Below are positions 45,146 to 54,097 of a DNA stretch of 64,000 nt, one piece after another. The notes below the pieces were generated by a model, which did no database searches, had not been told where the DNA came from, and was given only the letters and a program-made list of their open reading frames with translations. The position numbers were made by a program, and so were the translations under genes. Source of the DNA: Gracilibacillus oryzae (GTDB lineage: Bacteria > Bacillota > Bacilli > Bacillales > Amphibacillaceae); the NCBI RefSeq assembly GCF_009498735.1, contig NZ_ML762431.1, forward strand, positions 54,462 to 118,461. Reading direction: 5' to 3'. Each line of letters starts with the position of its first letter. Position 1 is the first letter of the stretch.

Positions 45146-45453
45146 CCGCCAAGTCGGTACCAGCATAGCGGGCTTGGAAATTAGTTGATGTACCTGCTGT
45201 TGAACACCATTAACACTTCCAGAAGAAAATTCCAATTCCCATACATCCAGTAAAAGGGATTTACGCTATCCCAACACAGGGAGCTCAGTCATTTGAATGC
45301 GGCTGGCTTTTTTATCATACCATTATATATTGATTGTCATATATATATTGCATATTTAATTTATATATGATATCTTATAGATACAGAGTTGTCACATATA
45401 TATTACATATATAATATATATGCGACATGATGTAGAGTGGAGGGGGTTAATTA
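45146..45453. promoter_or_regulatory. Leader of the XRE operon with a 38-bp palindrome
   Basis: TGTCACATATATATTA (45390-45405) and TAATATATATGCGACA (45412-45427) match at 15 of 16 positions around a 6-bp centre. A partial upstream copy begins with TTGTCATATATATATTGC (45338-45355). This is a likely operator for the adjacent repressor. At 45146-45330 no gene is seen. Confidence 0.6.
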
Positions 45454-45666
45454 TTGAATGATTTAGTTATAAGAAATCGAGTTAAGTTAGTAAGAATTGA
45501 ACAAGATAAACATACACAAGGTGAATTAGCTAAACTAGTCGGTGTAACTAGACAGACGATGAACTTAATTGAAGCTAATAAATATAATCCTACAATTAAA
45601 GTTTGTTTATTAATTTCTAAGCACCTAGAAGTATCTTTAGATCATTTATTCTGGATGGAGGAGTAA
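45454..45666 (+). CDS. XRE family regulator (YozG/YvaO-like, 70 aa)
   Basis: A single-domain Cro/CI-type helix-turn-helix protein: residues 5-60 hold the five helices, with recognition region QGELAKLVGVTRQTMNLIEANKYNPT. The start is TTG at 45454 with GGAGGGGG 7 nt upstream. It is followed after 3 nt by a membrane-protein gene and then another, a common Bacillales set in which a small XRE repressor controls DUF2178/DUF3784-type membrane proteins. It probably binds the 38-bp palindrome upstream. Confidence 0.87.
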   Translation: MNDLVIRNRVKLVRIEQDKHTQGELAKLVGVTRQTMNLIEANKYNPTIKVCLLISKHLEVSLDHLFWMEE

Positions 45667-45669
45667 TTT

Positions 45670-46032
45670 ATGTTAAAACTACTATATTATTTGCCTGCAT
45701 TGTTAACGCTTGCAGTTATTATTGTGGTTGATGAAAGCTGGTTGAAAGTACTCTTATTAATTGTATTATCAGCTACCGTTATTGTTTCAAAATATAAACG
45801 AAGGCAATTATCTTCAAATGAAATTGAATATGATGAAAGAGTAAATACTAATATTCAAAAGTATTCTTTTGGCTTTATGGTCATTATGAATGCGTTACTA
45901 ATCTGTTATTTCATACTAGTTTCAAAATTTGGAATGAATGAGTGGCTAACAAATGATCTCCTATTGGTTTATTTATCTACAACTCTAATTATTCCAATTT
46001 ATATTATTCCTAGCATAGCTAAGAAATTTTAA
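45670..46032 (+). CDS. DUF2178-like membrane protein
   Basis: A 120-residue protein with two N-terminal hydrophobic helices, a conserved cytosolic loop (SSNEIEYDERVNTNIQKYSF) and two C-terminal helices. The EYDER-type loop is characteristic of the DUF2178 family encoded next to small XRE regulators. GGAGGAG lies before the ATG. It abuts the next gene at 46032. Function unknown. Confidence 0.75.
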   Translation: MLKLLYYLPALLTLAVIIVVDESWLKVLLLIVLSATVIVSKYKRRQLSSNEIEYDERVNTNIQKYSFGFMVIMNALLICYFILVSKFGMNEWLTNDLLLVYLSTTLIIPIYIIPSIAKKF

Positions 46033-46046
46033 TGGAGGTATCCAAA

Positions 46047-46328
46047 ATGAATACTGATTTATTAATTATAGGTGGACTACTATTACTAATGGGATTTTTG
46101 GTAGGAGTTAAAAAGCAAACTTGGTTATTATCTGGTTTCAATGAAAAACGAGTTTCCAACAAAGACAGATTGGCTAAATTAGTTGGCGGATTTGTAGGGA
46201 TAATGGGCGTAATCTTTATTATTGCAGGTGTTTTCTCATTTCAATCTGTCATGATCTTAGTTGCCATATTATTTTTAGGATTATTTGGATTAATCATCTA
46301 TTCAAATGTTAAATTAGTAGATCAATGA
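46047..46328 (+). CDS. DUF3784-like membrane protein
   Basis: A protein of about 93 residues with three hydrophobic helices; the loop after the first (LVGVKKQTWLLSGFNEKRVSNKDRLAK) is the recognisable DUF3784 feature. The ATG at 46047 follows GGAGG by 8 nt; the ATG at 46032 overlaps that site. It is the last gene of the XRE operon, followed by a terminator. Function unknown. Confidence 0.75.
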   Translation: MNTDLLIIGGLLLLMGFLVGVKKQTWLLSGFNEKRVSNKDRLAKLVGGFVGIMGVIFIIAGVFSFQSVMILVAILFLGLFGLIIYSNVKLVDQ

Positions 46329-46330
46329 AC

Positions 46331-46368
46331 AAAAAAACTCCATGGACAGTAGTTCGGGAGTTTTTTTG
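46331..46368 (+). terminator. Terminator of the XRE operon
   Basis: AAAAAAACTCC and GGAGTTTTTTT flank an 18-nt loop 3 nt after the last stop codon. The stem is A/T-rich but ends in a seven-T run. Confidence 0.8.
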
Positions 46369-46538
46369 TTGCATGAAGATGTTCGGTTATACTACTCTAT
46401 ATTCTTCTCTATCTAGCTTGTACTGAATTATGCTCGCTTTAGATGATCATTTCTAGTCAACGGTAGTAATAATGCGCTGCAAATGATTGATGTTTCTCGT
46501 TTTTCTTCTTCAATATATCGCTGTTACTTAAATATAAT

Positions 46539-47114
46539 TTAAGCCTGACTTGTTTTAATTTTATCAAAGTCCTGCTTTAACAAAGAGTACATATATAAAT
46601 CATCAAATTTGCCACATGTAAACTCATAATTCCTCAATAAGCCTTCTCTTAAAAATCCCAACTTTTCTACCAACTTTTGTGAAGATAGATTAAGTGGCTC
46701 TATCAATGCTTCAATACGCTGGAAATTCATATGTTGATATCCGTAACTTATTATCGCTTCAACTGCCTCGGCAGCTATCCCTTTTCCCCAATGCTCCCTA
46801 GTCAATTCAAAGCCAATTTCTGCACGGAAATGCTGTGAAGTAATATTATGAAAACCGCAACTTCCAATTACAATTTCCTGCTCTTTTAAAGTAATTCCCC
46901 ACCTGATACCAGTGCTGTTAACCTGTATGGATTGATACCATGCGATCTCATCTAAGGCGTCGTCTATTGATTTAAAAGGTTCCAATCCATAGTACTTCAT
47001 TACTTCTTCATCAGAGAGATAATTCAAAATACTGTTCGCATCCTCTTTTGTAACTTTTCTTAATACTAACCTTTTAGTCTCCAGGACAGGGAATGTGTCT
47101 ATGTCTTGGTTCAT
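46539..47114 (-). CDS. GNAT acetyltransferase, RimJ/RimL type
   Basis: A 191-residue acetyl-CoA-dependent N-acetyltransferase. Family features are ETKRLVLRKVTKEDANSILNYLSDEEV at the start, IGSCGFHNI, the acetyl-CoA loop LTREHWGKGIAAEAVEAIISYGY and the C-terminal LVEKLGFLREGLLRNYEF. AGGAGAG precedes the ATG. It is a single gene. Acceptor could be a ribosomal protein, another protein N-terminus or a small molecule; not distinguishable. Confidence 0.9.
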   Translation of the reverse strand: MNQDIDTFPVLETKRLVLRKVTKEDANSILNYLSDEEVMKYYGLEPFKSIDDALDEIAWYQSIQVNSTGIRWGITLKEQEIVIGSCGFHNITSQHFRAEIGFELTREHWGKGIAAEAVEAIISYGYQHMNFQRIEALIEPLNLSSQKLVEKLGFLREGLLRNYEFTCGKFDDLYMYSLLKQDFDKIKTSQA

Positions 47115-47197
47115 CGTGATCTCTCCTATATTTTATTTGATGGCTAGATTTATCTATTTAAGCTCTCCTATAGTATATCTCTTCAAAGATGTATTTA

Positions 47198-47300
47198 AAT
47201 AGTATGTATCTTATTATTTTCAATTTCCATAATTGCTTCATAAAAGTCTGTCATAGAGCTAATAGCATAATCAGCATTTTTACAATATTTGATAGATTAT
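47198..47300 (-). pseudogene. Possible C-terminal remnant of a HAD-family phosphatase
   Basis: The minus strand reads CKNADYAISSMTDFYEAIME and on to a stop near 47198. This looks like the final segment of a HAD hydrolase. No start or upstream domain is found within the 100 bp available. Confidence 0.35.
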
Positions 47301-47321
47301 ATTCATTAGTAAAGCTAACAA

Positions 47322-47687
47322 TTAAACTAAACTTAATTTTTCAATTGCCTGCTTTTCATCTGTAAGGAAAAATATATCTTTCCCTTTATTGCTCTCATAG
47401 ATAAAGTCCTTCAAACTTTTACTTGAATAAACAGAAAAGTCCCCTACTATGGCAACTTTCACATGATAGTTGATAAACTTTTGTAATATTTCCCCTGCAA
47501 GTTTTGTACTTAAATGAAAAAAGTCCTCACAAATTGCTGATTTATTCAAGATTATACGGTGACAGCCAGTTTCATACGCTACTGTCGCAATAAAATCGAG
47601 TGCCGACTGAACATCTTTTATTACTATCTCACTAGTGCTTATTACAGCAATTTCAATATTATTCTGTCTAACGGTATTTATCTTCAT
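47322..47687 (-). CDS. DUF4180 domain protein
   Basis: A 121-residue cytosolic protein matching the DUF4180 pattern: alternating strands and helices with SALDFIATVAYETGCHRIILNKSAICEDFFHLSTKLAGEILQKF and a C-terminal KVAIVGDFS..SLKDFIYESNKGKDIFF. The fold resembles STAS or NTPase-like small alpha/beta proteins, but no catalytic residue can be named. GGAGG lies before the ATG. Single gene. Confidence 0.82.
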   Translation of the reverse strand: MKINTVRQNNIEIAVISTSEIVIKDVQSALDFIATVAYETGCHRIILNKSAICEDFFHLSTKLAGEILQKFINYHVKVAIVGDFSVYSSKSLKDFIYESNKGKDIFFLTDEKQAIEKLSLV

Positions 47688-47831
47688 AATAGTCCTCCAC
47701 TTCTGTAAATATAATTGTTACATCATAATTAATTACAGATCTTTGTTATAATTTGTGATATATATTTCAGTTGTGACTCACTTTTATGGGATTTAAAAGA
47801 CCTGATTTCGGCAAGAAAGGCAACCGTTAGC

Positions 47832-48407
47832 TTAATAAAAACACTCTCGTATTCTTGGAACTAGCTCTTTGTAGTTAATAAAAAAGTCTCTTATTGGAAT
47901 GACTGCAAGATATGAAGAGACGGGGGTATCAGCCAATACACATTCATCATATATTAAACTAATATGTAATCTCTTCTGTGGTGTTTCTCCCCTTTGCATT
48001 AACCAGTTCGACAAATCGACATATAATGTATGACCTGTTTCATCAATAGACCTTTCCATTGAAAATCGACCTGCAAAACTTCCCCACCAAACCCTGAAGG
48101 CTTTGTAGACTTCATTAAAGCTCTTTAAATTATCCGGACTATTTTCAAACAGTTTGAGATAAAATAAATCTTTATCTTCATAAAATATTTTCATATCGTT
48201 ATTACTGCTAAATATCTTTTGTGAAACTTCATTCCACAGTTCCCTATACTTTATTTCAAAGCCTTCTTTAAACACCACTTTTGTTGATAAATAAGGAAAT
48301 CTTGGTTCATCTTTCTTTCGAATTTGATTAAGATACATATTTTGTATATAAATCAAAAAGTTTAAAGTAAATGATGTATCTGTCTCCATCTCAAAAGAAT
48401 TTTCCAT
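47832..48407 (-). CDS. Hypothetical protein (191 aa)
   Basis: A cytosolic protein with no signal or membrane segment, rich in aromatic residues and mixed alpha/beta in pattern. AAGGAGGG sits 6-7 nt before the ATG, so translation is well supported. Visible segments such as KAFRVWWGSFAGRFSMERS and LHISLIYDECVLADTPVSSY do not match a family I can name. It lies alone, 144 nt upstream of the DUF4180 gene on the same strand. Confidence 0.72.
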   Translation of the reverse strand: MENSFEMETDTSFTLNFLIYIQNMYLNQIRKKDEPRFPYLSTKVVFKEGFEIKYRELWNEVSQKIFSSNNDMKIFYEDKDLFYLKLFENSPDNLKSFNEVYKAFRVWWGSFAGRFSMERSIDETGHTLYVDLSNWLMQRGETPQKRLHISLIYDECVLADTPVSSYLAVIPIRDFFINYKELVPRIRECFY

Positions 48408-48619
48408 ATCTATCCCTCCTTGTTAAGGCATAATTCCAGTCACTAAACTGCCATGTTTAATCGAACAAAATTCAACATGTCCCATATCATCATACTAAAA
48501 TCATAACAGAAGATAATGAATTGTGGCTCATTTTTTCACAGTTTTGGCAACCTTTGCTACACAGTATTTAGTCAATAATGAAAAAGAGACAGCCACTTTA
48601 GTGCAGCCATTCCATTCAA

Positions 48620-49396
48620 TTACCTGTATAAACAATTTTTATAATTTACTAAGACTATGACTCCAGCAACTATTAAATATAGTATAGAGGTAACGGTCAG
48701 AACGTTTAGTACATCTCCTGCTTGAATAGCCATAGAATAATTGAATAGTTGATGGATCAGAATAGGAATGATAAGATTTCGGTTCAAGTTATAAAATGCG
48801 GTTATGATGATTGATACGGCAACAATGGCAAACAGAAAACAGATAATATATTGCACCAATTGTAATCCTGAATATCCTGACATAAGCCATAACGGCGTAT
48901 GCCAAAAACCCCATACCAATCCAACGATAATGGCCGACTTTAGCGGATTATATTCTTTTTGCAATTCATTTAATACAAAGCCTCGCCAGCCTAGCTCTTC
49001 TCCGAGCGGTCCTAAGATTAAATTGTAACCAAATACAATAAGCAAAGAAGTCCAGGAAACTGTTAATTGTTCATGTATAGGCACATTCCATAATTTATTT
49101 ATAATGAAAAGACTCCCGATCAAAATAAAAAATTGAATGAGAACGATACACGAAATCGTTGATATTCTGATTCTTTCACTAAATTGCCTTTTAATAAAAT
49201 TCCATAGACCTTCCTTTGGGTAAATTTTTCGGAACATGGTTATGAAAACAAAGGCAGACGTCCATGATGACAGCACGATGAGTATCTCTGCTACAGGCTG
49301 AGACTTTAATAGAAACATCGTCAGACCTATGACAAGAAGAAAAACAAAAAACATAACATACGTCCATAAAATATACTTTTTTACCATAACATTCAA
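48620..49396 (-). CDS. CPBP family intramembrane metalloprotease
   Basis: A membrane protein of about 258 residues with seven to eight helices. The CPBP (Abi) motifs are present: GPLGEELGWRGFVL with the EExxxR glutamate pair, FWHTPLW with the first His region, and ILIHQLFNY with the third-motif His. The start TTG at 49396 has AGGAGG 8 nt upstream; GTG at 49405 overlaps it. Such proteases process CaaX-type or regulatory membrane substrates; in bacteria some give bacteriocin self-immunity. A MerR regulator gene lies 107 nt upstream on the same strand. Confidence 0.88.
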   Translation of the reverse strand: MNVMVKKYILWTYVMFFVFLLVIGLTMFLLKSQPVAEILIVLSSWTSAFVFITMFRKIYPKEGLWNFIKRQFSERIRISTISCIVLIQFFILIGSLFIINKLWNVPIHEQLTVSWTSLLIVFGYNLILGPLGEELGWRGFVLNELQKEYNPLKSAIIVGLVWGFWHTPLWLMSGYSGLQLVQYIICFLFAIVAVSIIITAFYNLNRNLIIPILIHQLFNYSMAIQAGDVLNVLTVTSILYLIVAGVIVLVNYKNCLYR

Positions 49397-49432
49397 ACCA
49401 GTCACCCTCCTAAATATAAAGAAACCAATGGA

Positions 49433-49467
49433 ACAGTTTGGAATTGTTCCATTGGTTATAAAGGTAA
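49433..49467. terminator. 12-bp inverted repeat between the MerR and CPBP genes
   Basis: AACCAATGGAAC (49433-49444) and GTTCCATTGGTT (49456-49467) form a perfect stem with an 11-nt loop. It may terminate the MerR transcript; without a strong T-run an operator for the CPBP gene is also possible. Confidence 0.5.
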
Positions 49468-49502
49468 ACTATGGTGTTACCCCCAGGTCAATAAATAATC
49501 TC

Positions 49503-50306
49503 TTATTCAACTGGAATATAAATTTCTAAGAAGGCTCTTTCTTTTTTATCTAGATATGTAATAAGACGAGTATTAACAAAAGCAACCCCTTTTGGTTTAT
49601 GTCCTTGTGTTTTTCCCCATTCTAAAGTAGATGCAAAAACGGTTTCTTTTATATCATTGTTTCCGTTTCGATACCTGCCATCCTCAACAATGGTATATAT
49701 GCATTTGGAATATGATAAATAACTTCCGCTTTTTTCATTGTCGATCGTTTCATGCTTCTCAACAATATACATTTTTGAATTTATTAGCCCGTTTTCATCA
49801 AAGGTAAACTTTTTCATGATTTTGCTAAGAATATCGTCCTTTACCATATCCATATTTTCCAGGATGGCTGGATACTCGAGGAAGGAATAAAAATCGGAGA
49901 ACTCTCCCATTACTTCATAGACTGGGAGTTCCTTGATGGTGTACTGGTTTAAGTGCTCTTTTAAATCCTTGCAAAAAGCTTTCGTTTCTTTTATTTTTTG
50001 AAGCATGTATTGTTTATTTCGAATGGTTTCTTCTAATTGTTCGGCTTTATTTTCTAATAAGGTTTCCAGTTCTTCCATTGCTCTTCCTTCTTGTAATTTT
50101 CTAACCTCTTTTATCGACAGGTTTCTCTTCTTATAAAAATCAGCAACCAATAATGTATAGATATCAAAATTGTCATATTTGCGATAATTATTCCATTCAT
50201 CTTGGTCTGGTTTTACAATGCCTTGTTCTTCGTAATACCGCAGTGCATCTCTTGATACTCCTAGAATTTCTAATAATTGGCTTGTTTTATATGTATTCCT
50301 TTCCAA
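49503..50306 (-). CDS. MerR family regulator with GyrI-like effector domain
   Basis: A 267-residue transcription factor: MerR winged helix-turn-helix (about 5-75, SQLLEILGVSRDALRYYEEQGIV), a long coiled coil (about 80-125, ENKAEQLEETIRNKQYMLQKI) and a C-terminal ~140-residue GyrI/BmrR-like domain with EVMGEFSDFYSF and AFLEIYIPVE ends. The start is TTG at 50306, with AGGAGG 10 nt upstream. It is on the same strand as the CPBP protease gene and may control it. Ligand unknown, likely a hydrophobic cation or drug by family analogy. Confidence 0.85.
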   Translation of the reverse strand: MERNTYKTSQLLEILGVSRDALRYYEEQGIVKPDQDEWNNYRKYDNFDIYTLLVADFYKKRNLSIKEVRKLQEGRAMEELETLLENKAEQLEETIRNKQYMLQKIKETKAFCKDLKEHLNQYTIKELPVYEVMGEFSDFYSFLEYPAILENMDMVKDDILSKIMKKFTFDENGLINSKMYIVEKHETIDNEKSGSYLSYSKCIYTIVEDGRYRNGNNDIKETVFASTLEWGKTQGHKPKGVAFVNTRLITYLDKKERAFLEIYIPVE

Positions 50307-50439
50307 ATTCTATTAACCTCCTGAAAGTTTGCTATTAATGGTTTTAAACTTGGCTATAATTATGAATCTATTTAAGTAAATCCAATATTCAATAGATTGT
50401 ATATCTCACTGATAATTAACCGGAGCTTTTTGTATATCA

Positions 50440-50544
50440 CTATGAATGATCAATAATTGATTTTTTTGCAGATTTACACCAGCTTGTACAGCAAGCTCTT
50501 TTTAATTGTGCTTCACTTATAAATTCATACATTCCTTTCATCAT
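50440..50544 (-). CDS. Possible 34-aa cysteine-containing peptide
   Basis: A short frame with a good GAGGAG 7 nt before tandem ATGs at 50544/50541. The product MMKGMYEFISEAQLKRACC continues with TSWCKSAKK and ends after six more residues. The three close cysteines (CCxxxC) and basic tail could bind a metal. Its codons overlap a plus-strand hairpin CAGCTTG/CAAGCT with T-run (50475-50504). No family recognised. The rest of 50307-50946 shows no convincing gene. Confidence 0.4.
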   Translation of the reverse strand: MMKGMYEFISEAQLKRACCTSWCKSAKKSIIDHS

Positions 50545-50946
50545 TTACTATCTCCTCAGTAATGCCTTGGTATAATTTTACTACAGAACCCTGGCCTGCT
50601 TAAACCCCCTGCATATAAAGTTAATTGAAGCCTTTGATATAGAAGTGAAATTTCTAGACGAATAGCATAATGCAAATTTTTCAATATAATCTTCCTGAAT
50701 ATTTTGAAGTGGAAATCATTTACTCATAATTTCCTATTTAGTATCAGAATCCTTCTTCAGCTAACCTCTCCGTAAGTGAAGCTCTTCACACCCCTTTCTG
50801 AAATTCGGAGTATAGGACTCATTGAAATAACAACTTGTATACGGAGCTCGACCAGTGGAGAGTTCAAATTTTCCAGCAACAAAATTCATATTAAAAGGAA
50901 ATTCCCTCCCTGCTAGTGTATAATAATCTAGAAAGGGGAAGCGTAA

Positions 50947-51372
50947 ATGATGAGATTTCTAAGAAATTTTGTAATAGTAATCATTGTTCTGGCGGGTCTC
51001 GGTTATGGTGTTTACCACTTTGGTACCAAATGGGCATCTGATAAACTGGTGGAAGTAATATCCACTGAATTGTCCGATAGCGGAGAAATGGAAATGATCA
51101 AACAAACGATTGAAAGTGATCCAGAGTTACAGGCTTTTATAGCTGATGCTGAATCAGTTGATGAAAGTAAATTACCGTTTACCACCAAAGAAGAAGCTAC
51201 CAGAGTTATCATTAATAAGATAGGGATCTCAGAACTCCAAGACATACAATCCAAAGTTCAGCAAGGACAAATGACGAAGGAAGAACTCATACAACAAGCG
51301 GAAAGTAATTTTACCAAAGAGGAAATTGCTGCAATGAAAGTAATCGCTTATAAAGAACTTTACAATAGATAA
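50947..51372 (+). CDS. Membrane-anchored hypothetical protein (141 aa)
   Basis: A basic start, one transmembrane helix (about 6-25, NFVIVIIVLAGLGYGVYHFG) and an acidic, helical extracytoplasmic domain of ~110 residues ending LYNR. AAGGGG lies 8 nt before the ATG at 50947. It has its own promoter region and terminator. Similar single-helix anchored proteins of unknown function are common in bacilli; I cannot name this one. Confidence 0.75.
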   Translation: MMRFLRNFVIVIIVLAGLGYGVYHFGTKWASDKLVEVISTELSDSGEMEMIKQTIESDPELQAFIADAESVDESKLPFTTKEEATRVIINKIGISELQDIQSKVQQGQMTKEELIQQAESNFTKEEIAAMKVIAYKELYNR

Positions 51373-51377
51373 TAGGA

Positions 51378-51407
51378 AAGACACTTCATATCGAGGTGTC
51401 TTTTTTG
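51378..51407 (+). terminator. Terminator after the 50947 gene
   Basis: AAGACAC (51378-51384) pairs with GTGTCTT (51396-51402), followed by TTTT. It starts 6 nt after the stop codon. Confidence 0.85.
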
Positions 51408-51655
51408 TATTAGTATTGCCTGGAAAGATATATTTTACTTTACCCTCTCCTTCTTTATATTTCTTAACATTCTTTATTTCAACAGATATGACAAAAATCT
51501 GGTCGAAATCCCCTATCTTTTGTCATATAAAATTACATTTAATCGACAAAACAATAATGTATGTAACAGTTTCTCACAGAAAGCAAGACGGCTGCCTATT
51601 AACCCAATACAATAAACTCAGCAAGACTAACTAAATTGATGAAGGGAGCAATGTG

Positions 51656-53281
51656 ATGGAAAGTAAACAAGGTAATCAAATGACAAGAAGAGATTTTATT
51701 AATCAGGCAGGTAAGGTCGGTGGCGTTATCGCCGTATGGGGTGCAATGGAGTCGTTAGGCTTATTAGGTCACTCTTTAGTTGGTGCCAAAGAATTTCAAT
51801 CTCCTAAGAAAAGCGATTTAACGGCAGTGAATAAAAATGGAAAAAAAGTGATTATACTAGGTGCAGGTATTGCTGGAATGGCAGCAGCATACGAGTTAAG
51901 GAAAGCTGGATATGATTGCAAAATACTTGAAGCAAGAGATCGTTCCGGCGGCCGGAATTGGACCGTAAGAAATGGGACAGAAGAAACTGAGCTCAAGGGG
52001 GTTAAGCAGACAGCTCATTTTGATAAAGATGTCTATATGAATGCTGGACCTGCACGTATTCCTCAACATCATGTCACTATGGATTATTGTAAAGAATTAG
52101 GAGTTAAACTTGAAGTTTTTGCTAATTCAAATGATTTTGCCTATTTCTATCAAGAAAATGCGGGACCTCTATCTAATCAAAAAATAAGAAAAGGAACTGT
52201 AAAAGCAGATACACGCGGCTATATATCTGAACTGCTAGCAAAATCCACAGATCAGGCAGCCTTAGATACGCCTCTCTCCAAAGAAGACATGGAAAGGTTA
52301 AAGGCTTTTCTTATAGGTGAAGGAGGCTTATCAGCTGATTTGACTTATAAAGGTTCAAGTCGACGCGGCTATAGTGAATTACCGGGAGGAGGCCATCAAT
52401 CCGGAGTATTAGATAATCCTTATAATCTTATCGATCTGCTTCAGTCAGGGATGATGCACAATATTAGCGGCGAGTATAGCTATAACCAGCAACCACTGAT
52501 GTTCCAGCCGGTTGGAGGGATGGACCAAATTCCTAAAGCACTTGAAAAACAGCTGCCTGGGGTCATCACTTTCGGGGCCGAAGTACAAGAGATAAGGCAA
52601 TCAACTGATGGCGTGCGAATCACATACAAAACTAAAGAGAACAGCAAGCCAAAAGAGATCTCTGGCGATTATTGCATATGTACTATTCCACTCTCTGTGT
52701 TAAAAAATATACCAGCAGATTTTACCTCGCCTATGAAACAGGCTATTAAGAGTATCAATTATGCAGCAACTGGTAAAATCGGTCTCCAGTTCAAGAATCG
52801 ATTCTGGGAACAAGATGATCGCATTCTTGGGGGTATAACTACAACTAACATGGATATTTCACAAATCTGGTATCCTTCTCATGATTACTTAAGTCAAAAA
52901 GGTCTATTAATTGGCTACTATAATTTTGGTCAAAATGCTGTTGATTATGGAAATCTATCTCTTAACCAACGGCAAGCCCAGGCGTTAAGCCAAGGATCAA
53001 AAATACATCCTCAGTATTATCGTGATTTCGAAAAATCTTTCTCTGTTGCATGGCACAAAACTAAATATAGTGAAGGCGGATGGGCTTCCTATTCTGCTTC
53101 TGATCTTAAAAACTATTATCCTATTTTAAATGAACCACAAGGGCGGATCCACCTCGCCGGAGAGCATCTTAGTTATTTAACCGGATGGATGGCTGGTGCA
53201 TTTGAATCAGCAAGAATAGCTGTTAGCAGAATTCATGAAGAAGTATTGAAAGAGAATAAGGTAGCATCCAAGGCAGGTTAA
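51656..53281 (+). CDS. Tat-exported flavin amine / L-amino-acid oxidase
   Basis: A secreted FAD enzyme of about 541 residues. The twin-arginine signal MTRRDFINQAGKVGG precedes a hydrophobic stretch to about residue 45. The FAD-binding beta-alpha-beta fold reads VIILGAGIAGMAAAYELRKAG with ARDRSGGRNW; the C-terminal FAD motif is HLAGEHLSYLTGWMAGAFESAR. The substrate domain resembles L-amino-acid oxidases and YobN. It oxidises an amine to an imine, producing H2O2. AAGGGAG is 7 nt before the ATG at 51656. It is followed by an exported RidA-like protein, then tatA and tatC, so the operon supplies its own exporter. Confidence 0.9.
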   Translation: MESKQGNQMTRRDFINQAGKVGGVIAVWGAMESLGLLGHSLVGAKEFQSPKKSDLTAVNKNGKKVIILGAGIAGMAAAYELRKAGYDCKILEARDRSGGRNWTVRNGTEETELKGVKQTAHFDKDVYMNAGPARIPQHHVTMDYCKELGVKLEVFANSNDFAYFYQENAGPLSNQKIRKGTVKADTRGYISELLAKSTDQAALDTPLSKEDMERLKAFLIGEGGLSADLTYKGSSRRGYSELPGGGHQSGVLDNPYNLIDLLQSGMMHNISGEYSYNQQPLMFQPVGGMDQIPKALEKQLPGVITFGAEVQEIRQSTDGVRITYKTKENSKPKEISGDYCICTIPLSVLKNIPADFTSPMKQAIKSINYAATGKIGLQFKNRFWEQDDRILGGITTTNMDISQIWYPSHDYLSQKGLLIGYYNFGQNAVDYGNLSLNQRQAQALSQGSKIHPQYYRDFEKSFSVAWHKTKYSEGGWASYSASDLKNYYPILNEPQGRIHLAGEHLSYLTGWMAGAFESARIAVSRIHEEVLKENKVASKAG

Positions 53282-53305
53282 AAATTATTAATTGGAGTGA
53301 TATAT

Positions 53306-53854
53306 ATGAAAAAAGCTATTCTACTATTGATTACTGCTGTAGTACTTAGTATTTGCTTATTTGCGGGCTTTTCCACTATGGCGACAAGTGAAAAAGCAGC
53401 AATGAAATCCAATAAAATATCGTTTTTTGGAACCCCAACTTCATCCATATCCAGTTCTGTTAGTATACCTCATCATTACCATCGATTATTATATAGCGGT
53501 ACAGTCCCTCCTCTTTTAAATGAGGATGGAAAAACCACTTATGAAAAGTATGGTAATACGGAAGAACAAGCTGTTGGTATACTTAATAAATTCAAGGAGG
53601 ATCTGGAAGTTAAAGGACTTTCTTTATCTGATATCGTCTACTTACGTGTATATGTTGCCCCAGATCCAAACAAAGGAAATGAACCAGATTATGCGGGATG
53701 GTTTAATGCATATGCCCAGTTCTTTAATACAGAAGAAAACCCTACTAAGACAGCACGTTCCACGGTAGGTGTAGAAAGTTTAGTTAGTCCAGATTTCTTA
53801 ATTGAGATTGAAGCTGAAGTAGCTTATAAAAAGTGGCAATTAAAAGACAATTAA
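53306..53854 (+). CDS. Exported RidA/YjgF-family imine deaminase
   Basis: A protein of about 182 residues: N-terminal signal/anchor helix (AILLLITAVVLSICLFAGF), a ~30-residue Ser-rich linker, then a RidA domain. The domain keeps the family Arg in TARSTVGVESL (equivalent to E. coli RidA Arg105) and Glu in IEIEAEVAY, with LLYSGTVPP and LSDIVYLRVYVA strands. RidA enzymes hydrolyse reactive imines/enamines to carbonyls and ammonia. RidA is normally cytosolic, so the signal is unusual. GGAG is 8 nt before the ATG at 53306. It lies 24 nt after the oxidase gene, whose imine product it may hydrolyse. Confidence 0.85.
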   Translation: MKKAILLLITAVVLSICLFAGFSTMATSEKAAMKSNKISFFGTPTSSISSSVSIPHHYHRLLYSGTVPPLLNEDGKTTYEKYGNTEEQAVGILNKFKEDLEVKGLSLSDIVYLRVYVAPDPNKGNEPDYAGWFNAYAQFFNTEENPTKTARSTVGVESLVSPDFLIEIEAEVAYKKWQLKDN

Positions 53855-53869
53855 TAAAGGAGTGATAGT

Positions 53870-54070
53870 ATGTTGCAAAGTGTTGGCGTTCCTGGGTTAA
53901 TTTTAATTTTGATAATTGCACTAGTCATTTTTGGACCATCCAAATTACCTGCTATTGGCCGGGCATTTGGAAACACTCTATTTGAATTTAAAAATGCTAC
54001 TAAAGAATTGATAGCAGATAGCGGAAATGAGGAGACTAAGGTGAAAAATGAAAAGAAAAGCGAGAGTTGA
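53870..54070 (+). CDS. tatA: Sec-independent protein translocase TatA
   Basis: A 66-residue TatA: short N-terminus, one membrane helix ([16 protein letters not shown]), the hinge [11 protein letters not shown], an amphipathic helix and a charged tail. AAGGAG precedes the ATG. It is 15 nt after the RidA-like gene. TatA oligomers form the passage for folded proteins recognised by TatC. Gene order with a Tat substrate resembles the dedicated TatAd/Cd-PhoD and TatAy/Cy-EfeB units of Bacillus subtilis. Confidence 0.93.
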   Translation: MLQSVGVPGLILILIIALVIFGPSKLPAIGRAFGNTLFEFKNATKELIADSGNEETKVKNEKKSES

Positions 54071-54097
54071 ACGTGTATCAATAAAAGTATGTTAACA

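Noticed and set aside
45047-45235. 62-codon minus-strand frame
   Set aside because: Half of it is translated repeat array 4; no start signal.
47787-47830. 14-codon frame MGFKRPDFGKKGNR
   Set aside because: Too short and without a ribosome site.
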